A DNA stretch of 64,000 bases from Pseudomonas sp. Irchel 3E13 (GCF_900187455.1 NZ_FYDX01000024.1:19573-83572); one strand, 5' to 3'. Shown: positions 47,434 to 56,102, counted from the first letter of the stretch. The notes: generated from the letters alone by a model not told the origin. Made by a program: numbers and translations.

Positions 47434-48315
47434 ATGCGCCGATATGCCAGCCTGATCGCCCTTTGTATCGGGCTCGTGTTCAACCCGGCGCACGCCGCCG
47501 ATCCACTGCCGCAGCGTTGGGTCAGCGCTGGCGGGGCCTTGAGCGAATGGATCGTCGAACTGGGCGCGGAATCGCGGCTGGTGGGCGTCGATACCACAAG
47601 TCAGCACCCTGAATCGCTGAAGGCGCTGCCCAGCATTGGCTATCAACGCCAGCTTTCGGCCGAAGGCGTGTTGAGCCTTCGCCCCGATGTGCTGGTGGGC
47701 ACCGAGGAAATGGGGCCGCCGCCGGTCCTGGCGCAGATCCGCGGTGCCGGGGTGCGGGTCGAACTGTTCTCCAGTCGCGCCGATCTGGAGGCCGTGCAGG
47801 GCAACCTCAAGCACTTGGGCGAATTGCTTGGCAAGCCGGAACAGGCCGAACAGCGTTTCGCTGACTATCGCCAGCAACTCGAAACCCTGCGTACCCGGAT
47901 CAAGGCGGCGCAGGGTACGGAGCAGGCACCCGGAGTGATCCTGCTGGTGGGCCATGCTGGCGGCAAGCCGATGATTGCCGGCACCGACACCGCTGGCGCC
48001 TGGCTGGTGGAGCAGGCCGGCGGCCGTAACCTGGCGACTCACCAGGGTTACAAGAACTTCTCCGGAGAGGCGCTGGCCGCCTTGAACCCGCAAGTGGTGG
48101 TGTTCGCTGATCGTGCCCTCACCGGCGATGCCGCGCTGCAGGCACTGCTGAAAGAGAACCCCGCGCTGGCCGCATCCCGTGCGGCGAAAGAAAAGCGTCT
48201 GATTGATCTTGACCCGACGCTGCTGGTCGGTGGCCTCGGTCCGCGTCTGCCCGCCAGCCTGCAAGCGCTGGCCCAGGCGTTCTACCCGACGGCCAAGGCT
48301 CAACTGGCGCCATGA
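47434..48315 (+). CDS. phuT: Haem ABC transporter periplasmic binding protein
   Basis: 293 residues. Signal peptide (MRRYASLIALCIGLVFNPAHA) in two parts ending AHA|AD about residue 22, then a helical-backbone (TroA/FecB-type) binding protein: RWVSAGGALSEWIVELG, LVGVDTTSQHPESL, IGYQRQLSAEGVLSLRPD, and GTDTAGAWLVEQAGG. It delivers haem to PhuUV. I chose the ATG at 47434 with AAGGA upstream rather than an earlier GTG. The stop overlaps the phuU start by four bases. Substrate assignment is by homology and by the ChaN gene downstream. Confidence 0.93.
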   Translation: MRRYASLIALCIGLVFNPAHAADPLPQRWVSAGGALSEWIVELGAESRLVGVDTTSQHPESLKALPSIGYQRQLSAEGVLSLRPDVLVGTEEMGPPPVLAQIRGAGVRVELFSSRADLEAVQGNLKHLGELLGKPEQAEQRFADYRQQLETLRTRIKAAQGTEQAPGVILLVGHAGGKPMIAGTDTAGAWLVEQAGGRNLATHQGYKNFSGEALAALNPQVVVFADRALTGDAALQALLKENPALAASRAAKEKRLIDLDPTLLVGGLGPRLPASLQALAQAFYPTAKAQLAP

Positions 48316-49349
48316 CCCGTCTGATCCAGCCGCGCACGCTGTTCATCATCCTCAGCCTGTTGTGTCTGCTGGCGGTCTGGCTGTCGCTGGCGCTCGGGCC
48401 GGTGAGTCTGCCGCTGATGGACACCTTGCGCGCGGGTTTGCGTCTGCTCGGTCTGCCTGTCAATGGCGACGGGCTGGAGCAGGCCGAGCTGATTCTCGGG
48501 CAGATCCGTCTGCCGCGGACGCTGCTCGGGCTGGCGGTGGGCGCTGTGCTGGCGCTGGCCGGTGTGGCCATGCAAGGGCTGTTTCGCAATCCGCTGGCGG
48601 ACCCGGGGTTGGTGGGCGTTTCCAGCGGCGCGGCGCTCGGTGCGGCGGTGGCGATTGTTGGCAGCGCCTGGGTTGGCGGCGTGCCGGAAGCTATCGCGCC
48701 CTATCTGCTGTCGCTGTGCGCGTTTCTCGGCGGTCTGGGCGTGACCGCGTTGGTCTATCGCCTGGGGCGACGCGACGGGCAGACCAGCGTCTCCACGATG
48801 TTGCTTGCCGGTATCGCCTTGACGGCCCTGGCCAGCTCGGCGGTGGGGCTGTTCACTTACCTGGCGGATGACGCGACCCTGCGCACCCTGACGTTCTGGA
48901 ACCTGGGCAGCCTCAACGGCGCGAGTTATCAGCGCCTGTGGCCACTGGTGCTGGTGGCGACGGCGGTGGCGCTGTGGTTGCCGCGTCGTGCCGAGGCCTT
49001 GAATGCGTTGCTGCTGGGCGAATCGGAGGCTCGTCATCTGGGCATCGAAGTCGAATCGCTCAAGCGCGAACTGGTGTTCTGTACGGCACTGGGCGTGGGT
49101 GCGGCGGTAGCGGCGGCGGGGTTGATCGGTTTTGTCGGGCTGGTGGTGCCGCATCTGGTGCGGCTGTTGTCTGGCCCGGACCACCGGGTCTTGCTGCCCG
49201 CCTCATTGCTGGCGGGGGCTTCGCTGCTGTTGTTCGCTGATCTGATCGCCCGGCTGGCGCTGGCGCCAGCGGAGTTGCCGATCGGTATCGTCACCGCGTT
49301 CATCGGCGCGCCGTTTTTCCTTTATCTGCTGCTGCGGGGACGTGCCTGA
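48312..49349 (+). CDS. phuU: Haem ABC transporter permease
   Basis: 345 residues, FecCD/BtuC family with about ten membrane helices. Visible family blocks include RLPRTLLGLAVGAVLALAG followed by VAMQGLFRNPLADPGLVGVS, and GFVGLVVPHLVRLL, the EAA-like contact to the ATPase, with DLIARLALAPAELPIGIVTA at the end. Overlaps both neighbours, one operon phuTUV. Confidence 0.96.
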   Translation: MTRLIQPRTLFIILSLLCLLAVWLSLALGPVSLPLMDTLRAGLRLLGLPVNGDGLEQAELILGQIRLPRTLLGLAVGAVLALAGVAMQGLFRNPLADPGLVGVSSGAALGAAVAIVGSAWVGGVPEAIAPYLLSLCAFLGGLGVTALVYRLGRRDGQTSVSTMLLAGIALTALASSAVGLFTYLADDATLRTLTFWNLGSLNGASYQRLWPLVLVATAVALWLPRRAEALNALLLGESEARHLGIEVESLKRELVFCTALGVGAAVAAAGLIGFVGLVVPHLVRLLSGPDHRVLLPASLLAGASLLLFADLIARLALAPAELPIGIVTAFIGAPFFLYLLLRGRA

Positions 49350-50116
49350 TGCTCCAGGTCGAAGATCTTCAAGTCGTCCGCGGGCGCAAGACGGTGCTCG
49401 ATGGCGTCAGCCTCAAGGTCCAGCCAGGTCAAGTACTGGGTGTGCTCGGGCCCAACGGCGCGGGCAAGAGCACCCTGCTCGGTGCGCTGTGCGGCGAACT
49501 GGCGACCCAGCGTGGCCGTGTCCTGCTCCACGACCGCGCGCTTGCCGACTGGCCTGGCCATGAGCGCGCCCAACTGCTGGCGGTCTTGCCACAGGTGTCG
49601 AGCCTCGGCTTTGCCTTCCGTGTCGAGGAAGTGGTGGGCATGGGGCGTCTGCCGCATCGGACCGGCAAGGACCGCGACCATGAAATCGTCCACGCGGCGC
49701 TGGAGGCGGCGGATGCCCTGCATTTGGCCGGCCGCAGCTACCTCGCGCTGTCCGGTGGCGAGCGGCAGCGCGTGCATCTGGCACGAGTGCTGGCGCAGCT
49801 CTGGCCGGGAGAGGAGGGGCGGACTTTGCTGCTCGACGAGCCGACCTCGGCCCTCGACCCGTTGCACCAGCACACCACGCTGCAGGCGGTCCGCGGATTT
49901 GCCGATCGCGGCGCCGCGGTGCTGGTGATCCTCCACGACCTGAACCTGGCCGCACGCTATTGTGATCGTATCCTGTTGCTCGAACAGGGCCGGCCTTACG
50001 TCTTCGATACGCCGCAAAAGGTCTTGCAGCCTGAGGCCCTGAAGGCGGTGTTCGGGCTGGAGGTATTGGTCCATACGCATCCCGAGCGAGGCCATCCGCT
50101 CATCATTGCCCGTTAG
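49349..50116 (+). CDS. phuV: Haem ABC transporter ATP-binding protein
   Basis: 255 residues. Walker A GPNGAGKST, signature LSGGERQRVHLARVL, Walker B LLLDEPTSALDP and H-loop HDLNLAARYCDRI are all intact. It powers haem uptake through PhuU. Its ATG overlaps the phuU stop by one base and phuW follows after 9 bases. Confidence 0.97.
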   Translation: MLQVEDLQVVRGRKTVLDGVSLKVQPGQVLGVLGPNGAGKSTLLGALCGELATQRGRVLLHDRALADWPGHERAQLLAVLPQVSSLGFAFRVEEVVGMGRLPHRTGKDRDHEIVHAALEAADALHLAGRSYLALSGGERQRVHLARVLAQLWPGEEGRTLLLDEPTSALDPLHQHTTLQAVRGFADRGAAVLVILHDLNLAARYCDRILLLEQGRPYVFDTPQKVLQPEALKAVFGLEVLVHTHPERGHPLIIAR

Positions 50117-50125
50117 GAGTCACCT

Positions 50126-51022
50126 ATGTCCTGGTCCCGGTCGTGCGGCATCCTCATTCTGCTGGCCTGGGGCCTGGCGGGTTGTCACGCCATGGCACCG
50201 CTGCCGGCGTTGCCGCAATGGCAGAGCACGGAAGGGCGCGAGCATGCCGATCTCGGGCAGATTCGCGAGACCGCCAGCGGTCGCCTGCTGACCCCGGAGC
50301 AATTGGTGAGCCGGCTGGCGGCCGCGCCACGGGTGCTGGTGGGCGAGCAGCATGACAATCCCGATCACCACGCCTTGCAGCGCTGGCTGTTGCAGGCCCT
50401 GGTGCAACAGCGCGCACAGGGCAGCCTGTTGCTGGAAATGCTCGAGCCGGCGCAGCAGGCCAATGTCGACGCGGTTCGTCAGCAAAAGCCGCTGCCGGCT
50501 GATCTGGCCAAGGCGCTGGCGTGGCGTGATGGCTGGGACTGGAAATTCTACGGCCCACTGCTGGAAGAAGCCTTCAGCCAAGGCTATCCGGTGCTTGCGG
50601 CAAACCTGGACCGCAGCGAGATGAAAGCTATCTACCGCAACCCGCCGCAATTGTCCGGGCCTCGCTCTACCGCGCCGGCGGTGCGCGAAGCGTTGCTGGA
50701 CGAAGTGCGCGAGGGCCATTGCGGCATGCTCCCGGAAAGTCAGTTGCCGGCGATGCTGGCGGTGCAGCAGCAACGCGACCGGCGCATGGCTCAGCGTCTG
50801 CTGGCGGCGCCCGCACCGGCCTTGCTGTTGGCTGGCGGCTATCACGTGCGCAAGGATGTCGGTGTGCCGTTGCACCTGGCTGACCTGGGGGCGGCGCAAG
50901 AGGATACCGTCGTGTTGATGCTGGCTCAGGTGGGCGAGGCGGTCGGGCCGGCGATGGCGGATTTCGTCTGGTTCACCGCCGCCTTGCCTGAGAAGGACTA
51001 TTGCACCGATCTGCGGCAATGA
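50126..51022 (+). CDS. phuW: ChaN-family haem-binding lipoprotein (PhuW)
   Basis: 298 residues. The lipobox LAGC (about residues 18-21) follows a hydrophobic signal, so it is a lipoprotein. The ChaN block VLVGEQHDNPDHHALQRWLL gives the haem-ligating tyrosine/histidine region typical of the family, and LLLEMLEPAQQ and ALLLAGGYHVRKDVGVPLH follow. Campylobacter ChaN binds two haems; here it is the fourth gene of the haem operon. AGGAG lies upstream. The operon ends here, 10 bases before the convergent PrrF terminator. Confidence 0.9.
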   Translation: MSWSRSCGILILLAWGLAGCHAMAPLPALPQWQSTEGREHADLGQIRETASGRLLTPEQLVSRLAAAPRVLVGEQHDNPDHHALQRWLLQALVQQRAQGSLLLEMLEPAQQANVDAVRQQKPLPADLAKALAWRDGWDWKFYGPLLEEAFSQGYPVLAANLDRSEMKAIYRNPPQLSGPRSTAPAVREALLDEVREGHCGMLPESQLPAMLAVQQQRDRRMAQRLLAAPAPALLLAGGYHVRKDVGVPLHLADLGAAQEDTVVLMLAQVGEAVGPAMADFVWFTAALPEKDYCTDLRQ

Positions 51023-51032
51023 AATCGCGGGC

Positions 51033-51146
51033 AAAAAAAGACCCGGCAAGATGCCGGGTCAATAACCGTGATTAGCCTGATGAGGAGATAATCTGAGAGT
51101 CCGAACCAGGGGCTTTCAGCTTATCCAACCAGTCTCGCGACCAGTT
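51033..51146 (-). ncRNA. prrF: PrrF-type iron-responsive small RNA
   Basis: About 114 bases on the minus strand, convergent with phuW. Its 5' end reads AACTGGTCGCGAG and its core contains CTCTCAGATTATCTCC and TCATCAGGCTAATCACGG, the near-invariant PrrF target-pairing region in pseudomonads. It ends in a perfect 9-bp stem (GACCCGGCA/TGCCGGGTC) followed by seven T. PrrF RNAs represse mRNAs for iron-containing proteins when iron is scarce, the RyhB counterpart. Only one copy is present here. Confidence 0.92.
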
Positions 51147-51151
51147 GTGGT

Positions 51152-51180
51152 AATCATAGTGATTCTCATTTCGAAGTCAA
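51152..51180 (-). promoter_or_regulatory. PrrF promoter with overlapping Fur box
   Basis: On the minus strand TTGACT (51175-51180) and TATGAT (51153-51158) are 16 bases apart, placing the start at 51146. The 19-bp AATGAGAATCACTATGATT (51152-51170) overlapping the spacer and -10 is a good Fur box, so iron-loaded Fur should block transcription. Confidence 0.88.
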
Positions 51181-51199
51181 TCGATTTGTACGATAAACC

Positions 51200-51472
51200 T
51201 TAATTTTTTTTCCGAAGTGCCGTCGCGTCCAGTTGCTGGTTCAGTGCTTCCTTGCGTTCGGCGGGGATATCGTTCCAGTGCACGTCCAGCAAAGCGCCTT
51301 CAATGGCGTACAGCAGCACCTTCGATGCCCGGAAACCTCGGGTGCGCACCGCCCGGTAAGCATCCACCGCGCCCAGGCGGCGAAGGTCCGAGGCGCTGTG
51401 GATGCCTACCGCGTGCAACCACTGTGCTGAGGTCTTGCCAAGATTCTTCAGGTGCTGAAGTTCATCGTTCAT
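51200..51472 (-). CDS. TfoX C-terminal-domain protein
   Basis: 90 residues starting MNDELQHLK with AGGAGG upstream; the open frame to 51571 upstream is unsupported. It consists only of the helix-hairpin-helix-like C-terminal domain of TfoX (LKNLGKTSAQWLHAVGIHSASDL, then RTRGFRASKVLLYAIEGAL). In TfoX of Vibrio and Haemophilus this domain accompanies an N-terminal competence domain that is missing here, so a competence role should not be assumed. Confidence 0.85.
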   Translation of the reverse strand: MNDELQHLKNLGKTSAQWLHAVGIHSASDLRRLGAVDAYRAVRTRGFRASKVLLYAIEGALLDVHWNDIPAERKEALNQQLDATALRKKN

Positions 51473-51628
51473 CAAGCCTCCTTGCGCCGGCTGAACGGTT
51501 CTTGTGGAGGAAGTCGCGGGTAAACACTGAGGAGTGTAGCGGCACTTGGAAAATACGCGGCGATTTGCCATGTACCGCTGGGAAGGCGAGGGCCGGCGGG
51601 CCTGTCGGGCGGGTCCGCCGGGGTCTGA

Positions 51629-51973
51629 TCAGCGTGTGCGGTAGCGCAGGCGGGTGCCGAAATTCACCGACATGAGAATCTCGTCGGCGCTCAGTTCGGC
51701 AGGGAACCAGGTCCCGGAGATCTGCGCGTGGGCGAGGCTGGCTCCTTCCATGGGGGTGTCCCGCAGGTCGAGGCCGCGCAGGTCGGCGGCGCGGAAGTAG
51801 GCACCCGAGAAGTCGATGCCCACAGTGTCGAGGTTACGCAGGTCGAGGCCGCGAAAGTCGCCATCGCGAAAGTCGATGCTGACGTCCTTTGGTTTCTCCC
51901 GGTTGAACGCTGCGATGTTCTCGTTGTGAATCAATGCATACAGCGTGCTGTCGAGTTGCCGTGGCTGATTCAT
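51629..51973 (-). CDS. Pentapeptide-repeat protein
   Basis: 114 residues from MNQPRQLDS with AGGAGG seven bases upstream. The middle has A(D/N)LxX-type pentapeptides (FRGLDLRNLDTVG, FSGAYFRAADLRG, LDLRDTPMEGASLAHA), enough for one to two turns of a right-handed beta-helix. Short members of this family have no assigned function; the repeats are too few for a gyrase-protecting Qnr-type protein. Confidence 0.82.
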   Translation of the reverse strand: MNQPRQLDSTLYALIHNENIAAFNREKPKDVSIDFRDGDFRGLDLRNLDTVGIDFSGAYFRAADLRGLDLRDTPMEGASLAHAQISGTWFPAELSADEILMSVNFGTRLRYRTR

Positions 51974-52075
51974 GAGAACGCCTCCTGGGTGGCCTGATAA
52001 TGGCATTATAGTGTCACCCTTTGCAGGCAGCGGAATAGAGGCGTGAAGTGTGGACTGCTTCACGCCTCTACCGTT

Positions 52076-53638
52076 TTACAGGCCCGGCAGGCGCTGGCGG
52101 ATCTGCTTGACCAGATTGTCCAGGCTGTCGCTTTCGTTGGTTTCCACGCGTTTGCTTTGCAGCAGCTCTTCGGCGCTCAGCGCTTCGCGGCTGGCTTGCT
52201 GCGCGGTGACCACTTCCAGTGTCGCGTCGGAGGGATCGTTCTGGTCGGCCTGGCGCTGGGCCAGCCAACTGGCGATCACCGCATCCGGGGCGTTGCAGTC
52301 GAGGATCAGGAACGGCACGCCGGTCGCGCTGGCCACTTCGGCCGCTGCCTGGCGCTGTGCCTGCTTGAGGTAAGTAGCGTCGATGACGACCGGGAAGCCG
52401 GCCCGCAGGATCAGCGCGGCCAATTGATGCAGGCGCTCGTAAGTGGCCTGGCTGGCATCGCTGCTGTAGATGCCGGCTTGCAACTCGCCGGCGGCCTCGC
52501 TGGTTTGTTCGCCGAACACGCGCTTGCGCTCCACGTCCGAGCGCAGGCGGATCGCTCCCAGTGCTTCCACCAGGCGCATTGCCACGTGGCTCTTGCCTAC
52601 GGCGGAAACGCCATGGGTGATGGCCAGCAGACGCGAAGGAATGGCGCTGTAGCTTTCCGCCAGGTTGGCGTAGTTGCGGTACTGGCGCAGGGTGGTGGCG
52701 CGCTGCACGCCATCGGCGTCGGCCGGCATGCTGAACAGCGCGATCTTGGCCCGAACCAGGGCGCGGTAGGCTTTGTAGAAGTTCAGCAGTTCCAGGCCTT
52801 CGTAGTCGCCGGTCAGTTCCAGGTACTGGCTGATGAAGCGCCGCGACAGGGATTTCAGCCCGCGGTCTTCAAGGTCCATGGCCAGGAAGGCGGCGTCGGC
52901 ATAGACGTCGGTCAGGCGGAAGGGCTCGTTGAATTCGATGCAGTCGAAAATCACCACGTTACCGTCGATTACCGTGGCGTTGCCCAAGTGGATGTCGCCG
53001 TGGCATTCGCGGATGAAACCTTGAGCCTTGCGGGCTTCCAGCAACGTGTGCAAACGATCGAAGCTGCTGCGGGCCCAGGCTTGCAGGGCGTCGAGTTGTT
53101 GCAGGTCGGCCTTGTCGCTGAGGAAGGGGCGGATCTGCTCGAAGTTCTGTTCGACGGGCGCCATCACGCTTTCTGGCGTACCCAGCGGATGCTCGGCGGA
53201 AACCCGCGGTGCCTGCAGGTGGAACTCGGCGATCTGCTTCGCCATCTGGTCGATGTGTGCGGTGGTCAGCTCGCCGTTGGCTTGCAGGGTGCTGAGCATC
53301 TGTTCCTGCGGGAACTGGCGCATTTTCAGCGCGTATTCGATCGCCGTACCTTCGCCGCCGAGTTGCGGAGCCTCGGCAGTGCCGGTGATTGGCAGCACTT
53401 CCAGATAGAGGCCATCGGTCAGGCGCTGGTTCAGGCGCAGTTCTTCAGCGCAGAAGTGCGCGCGGCCCGACAGCTCGGTGAAGTCGAGGAAACCGAAGTT
53501 CATCGGCTTCTTGATCTTGTAGGCGTAGTCGCCGGTGAGCAGAACCCAGGAAATATGCGTTTCGATAACCCGGAAATCCTGCACGGGATGGGGAAACAGG
53601 GCGGGGTTCTGCAAGGCTGTGATCAAGGCTTGGCTCAC
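52076..53638 (-). CDS. Two-domain protein: phosphotransferase-like plus P-loop kinase
   Basis: 520 residues. The N-terminal ~330 residues resemble aminoglycoside/choline-kinase-like phosphotransferases: VLLTGDYAYKIKKP with the lysine, and the catalytic-type ECHGDIHLGNATVI plus VIFDCIEFN. The C-terminal part has a P-loop GVSAVGKSHVAMRLVEALGA and FPVVIDATYLK, resembling an AAA_33/zeta-type kinase. The substrate is unknown. A related gene occupies the same place beside mrcB in P. aeruginosa. It diverges from mrcB by about 117 bases. Confidence 0.82.
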   Translation of the reverse strand: MSQALITALQNPALFPHPVQDFRVIETHISWVLLTGDYAYKIKKPMNFGFLDFTELSGRAHFCAEELRLNQRLTDGLYLEVLPITGTAEAPQLGGEGTAIEYALKMRQFPQEQMLSTLQANGELTTAHIDQMAKQIAEFHLQAPRVSAEHPLGTPESVMAPVEQNFEQIRPFLSDKADLQQLDALQAWARSSFDRLHTLLEARKAQGFIRECHGDIHLGNATVIDGNVVIFDCIEFNEPFRLTDVYADAAFLAMDLEDRGLKSLSRRFISQYLELTGDYEGLELLNFYKAYRALVRAKIALFSMPADADGVQRATTLRQYRNYANLAESYSAIPSRLLAITHGVSAVGKSHVAMRLVEALGAIRLRSDVERKRVFGEQTSEAAGELQAGIYSSDASQATYERLHQLAALILRAGFPVVIDATYLKQAQRQAAAEVASATGVPFLILDCNAPDAVIASWLAQRQADQNDPSDATLEVVTAQQASREALSAEELLQSKRVETNESDSLDNLVKQIRQRLPGL

Positions 53639-53741
53639 GGGCGATCCTTCTGGGCAAATGGGATTCTAATCGGCCATTATGGCGACAAGCATGCCGTCTG
53701 GAAACCGCCGGGGGGCGCCTGTCGATGAACGATAAAGTGCG

Positions 53742-53747
53742 TATAAT
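53742..53747 (+). promoter_or_regulatory. Consensus -10 element directly before mrcB
   Basis: TATAAT ends 8 bases before the mrcB ATG, so a start at the normal distance would fall at about 53754-53755, leaving essentially no 5' leader. The -35 region is poor. No Shine-Dalgarno sequence is visible. Confidence 0.45.
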
Positions 53748-53755
53748 CCGCGCCC

Positions 53756-56077
53756 ATGACTCGTACCCGATCCTCCCGTACCCCTAAAAAACAACCGTCT
53801 GGCCGCGTTCGCGCCTTGCTGGGCTGGGCCATCAAGCTCGGTCTCGTCGGCCTTGTCGTGCTGGCCGGTTTCGCCGTCTATCTCGATGCGGTCGTCCAGG
53901 AAAAATTCTCTGGCAAGCGCTGGACCATTCCCGCCAAGGTCTACGCGCGGCCATTGGAGCTGTTCGTCGGCCAGAAGCTGAGCAAGGACGACTTCCTTGT
54001 TGAACTCGATGCCCTCGGTTATCGGCGCGAAAGTGCGGCCAACGGTCCCGGCGCGGCGGCCGTCAACGGCAATACCGTCGACCTGAATACCCGCGGTTTC
54101 CAGTTCTATGAAGGCATGGAGTCTGCGCGGCAGGTGCGGGTGCGCTTCTCGGGTGATTACGTGGCGGGCCTCAGCGCGGCCAATGATTCCAAGCTGGCGG
54201 TGGTCCGTCTGGAGCCTCTGCTGATTGGCGGGCTTTATCCGAAGAACCTCGAAGACCGCATTTTGATCAAGCTCGATCAGGTGCCGCCGTACCTGCTCGA
54301 TACCCTGGTAGCGGTGGAAGACCGGAACTTCTATCACCACCTTGGTGTGTCGCCCAAGTCCATCGCCCGTGCCGTCTGGGTCAACACCTCGTCGGGCGCC
54401 ATGCGCCAGGGCGGCAGTACCCTGACCCAACAGTTGGTGAAGAACTTCTTCCTGACCAACGAACGCAGTCTCTCCCGCAAGCTCACCGAAGCGATGATGG
54501 CGATGTTGCTGGAGCTGCATTACAGCAAGCAGGAAATCCTCGAGGCTTACCTGAACGAAGTGTTCGTCGGTCAGGATGGCCAGCGGGCCGTGCATGGTTT
54601 CGGCCTTGCCAGCCAGTTCTTCTTCAGTCAGCCGTTGTCGGAGTTGAAACTGCATCAGGTGGCCTTGCTGGTGGGCATGGTCAAGGGGCCGTCCGCCTAC
54701 AACCCGCGGCGTTACCCGGAGCGCGCCCTGCAACGGCGTAACCTGGTGCTCGACCTGCTTGCGGAGCAGGGCGTGGCCACGCCGGAAGCGGTCGAGGCAG
54801 CGAAGAAGATGCCGCTGGGCGTGACCAAGCGCGGCAGCCTCGCGGATAGCTCCTTCCCCGGCTTCCTCGATCTGGTCAAGCGCCAACTGCGCCAGGACTA
54901 CCGCGATGAAGACTTGACCGAAGAAGGTCTGCGCATCTTCACCAGCTTCGACCCGATCCTGCAGATGAAGGCCGAAGCCTCGATGGCCGACACCTTCAAG
55001 CGTCTGGCCGGTCGCAAGGGCTCGGACGAGGTCGAAGCGGCCATGGTCGTCACCAACCCGGAAACCGGTGAGGTGCAGGCGCTGATCGGCAGCCGTCAGG
55101 CGGGCTTTGCCGGCTTCAACCGGGCAATCGACGCCGTGCGGCCGATTGGCTCGCTGGTCAAGCCGGCGGTTTACTTGACGGCGCTGGAGAAACCCAGCCA
55201 ATACACGCTGACCAGTTGGGTGCAGGACGAGCCGTTCTCGGTGAAAGGCGCCGACGGACAGGTCTGGAAGCCGCAGAACTATGATCGGCGCGCTCACGGC
55301 ACGATTTATCTGTACCAGGGCCTCGCCAACTCCTACAACCTGTCGACGGCCAAGCTGGGCCTGGAACTGGGTGTGCCGAATGTGCTCAAAACAATCGGTC
55401 GCCTGGGTGTCGAAGTCGACTGGCCTGCGTTCCCGTCCATGCTGCTGGGCGCTGGCGGCATGTCGCCGATGCAAGTGGCGACCATGTACCAGACGCTCGC
55501 CAACGGTGGCTTCAACACCCCGATGCGCGGTATTCGCAGTGTGCTGACCGCCGAAGGTGAGCCGCTCAAACGCTATCCGTTCCAGATCCAGCAGCGCTTC
55601 GATCCGGGTTCCATCTACCTGGTGCAGAACGCCATGCAGCGGGTCATGCGCGAAGGTACTGGCCGCTCGGTCTACAGCGTGCTGCCGAGCTCGCTGAACC
55701 TGGCGGGCAAGACGGGTACCAGTAACGATTCGCGCGACAGCTGGTTCGCCGGCTTCAGCCAGGACCTTCTGGCCGTGGTCTGGCTGGGCCGCGACGACAA
55801 CGGCAAGACGCCCTTTACCGGCGCCACCGGTGCCCTGCAGGTCTGGACCAGTTTCATGCGCAAGGCCGACCCGCTGCCGCTGGACATGCCGATGCCGGAT
55901 AACGTCGTTCAGGCATGGCTGGATCCGCACAGCGGCCAGGGCTCGGATGCGAGCTGCCCGGGCGCGGTGCAGATGCCGTATATTCGCGGGAGCGAACCGG
56001 CGCCAGGCGCGGCCTGCGGCGGCGAACAGACACCAGCCGACTCGGTCATGGACTGGGTGAAGGGCTGGATGAATTAA
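53756..56077 (+). CDS. mrcB: Penicillin-binding protein 1B
   Basis: Bifunctional glycosyltransferase/transpeptidase building peptidoglycan. 773 residues: a short basic cytoplasmic tail, a membrane helix (WAIKLGLVGLVVLAGFAVYL), a UB2H-like segment, the GT51 domain (VAVEDRNFYHH, RQGGSTLTQQLVKN, EAYLNEVFVGQ), and a transpeptidase with SLVKP (SxxK), SYN (ANSYNLSTA) and KTGTSND. Start chosen at the ATG next to a TATAAT; no ribosome site is seen. The LpoB-like lipoprotein downstream fits a partner, but that is inference. Confidence 0.96.
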   Translation: MTRTRSSRTPKKQPSGRVRALLGWAIKLGLVGLVVLAGFAVYLDAVVQEKFSGKRWTIPAKVYARPLELFVGQKLSKDDFLVELDALGYRRESAANGPGAAAVNGNTVDLNTRGFQFYEGMESARQVRVRFSGDYVAGLSAANDSKLAVVRLEPLLIGGLYPKNLEDRILIKLDQVPPYLLDTLVAVEDRNFYHHLGVSPKSIARAVWVNTSSGAMRQGGSTLTQQLVKNFFLTNERSLSRKLTEAMMAMLLELHYSKQEILEAYLNEVFVGQDGQRAVHGFGLASQFFFSQPLSELKLHQVALLVGMVKGPSAYNPRRYPERALQRRNLVLDLLAEQGVATPEAVEAAKKMPLGVTKRGSLADSSFPGFLDLVKRQLRQDYRDEDLTEEGLRIFTSFDPILQMKAEASMADTFKRLAGRKGSDEVEAAMVVTNPETGEVQALIGSRQAGFAGFNRAIDAVRPIGSLVKPAVYLTALEKPSQYTLTSWVQDEPFSVKGADGQVWKPQNYDRRAHGTIYLYQGLANSYNLSTAKLGLELGVPNVLKTIGRLGVEVDWPAFPSMLLGAGGMSPMQVATMYQTLANGGFNTPMRGIRSVLTAEGEPLKRYPFQIQQRFDPGSIYLVQNAMQRVMREGTGRSVYSVLPSSLNLAGKTGTSNDSRDSWFAGFSQDLLAVVWLGRDDNGKTPFTGATGALQVWTSFMRKADPLPLDMPMPDNVVQAWLDPHSGQGSDASCPGAVQMPYIRGSEPAPGAACGGEQTPADSVMDWVKGWMN

Positions 56078-56102
56078 GCAGCATCAGCCAAGAGGACGTG
56101 AT

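Noticed and set aside
53666..55930. Minus-strand open frame of about 750 codons opposite mrcB
   Set aside because: Shadow of mrcB, which is identified by all of its glycosyltransferase and transpeptidase motifs.
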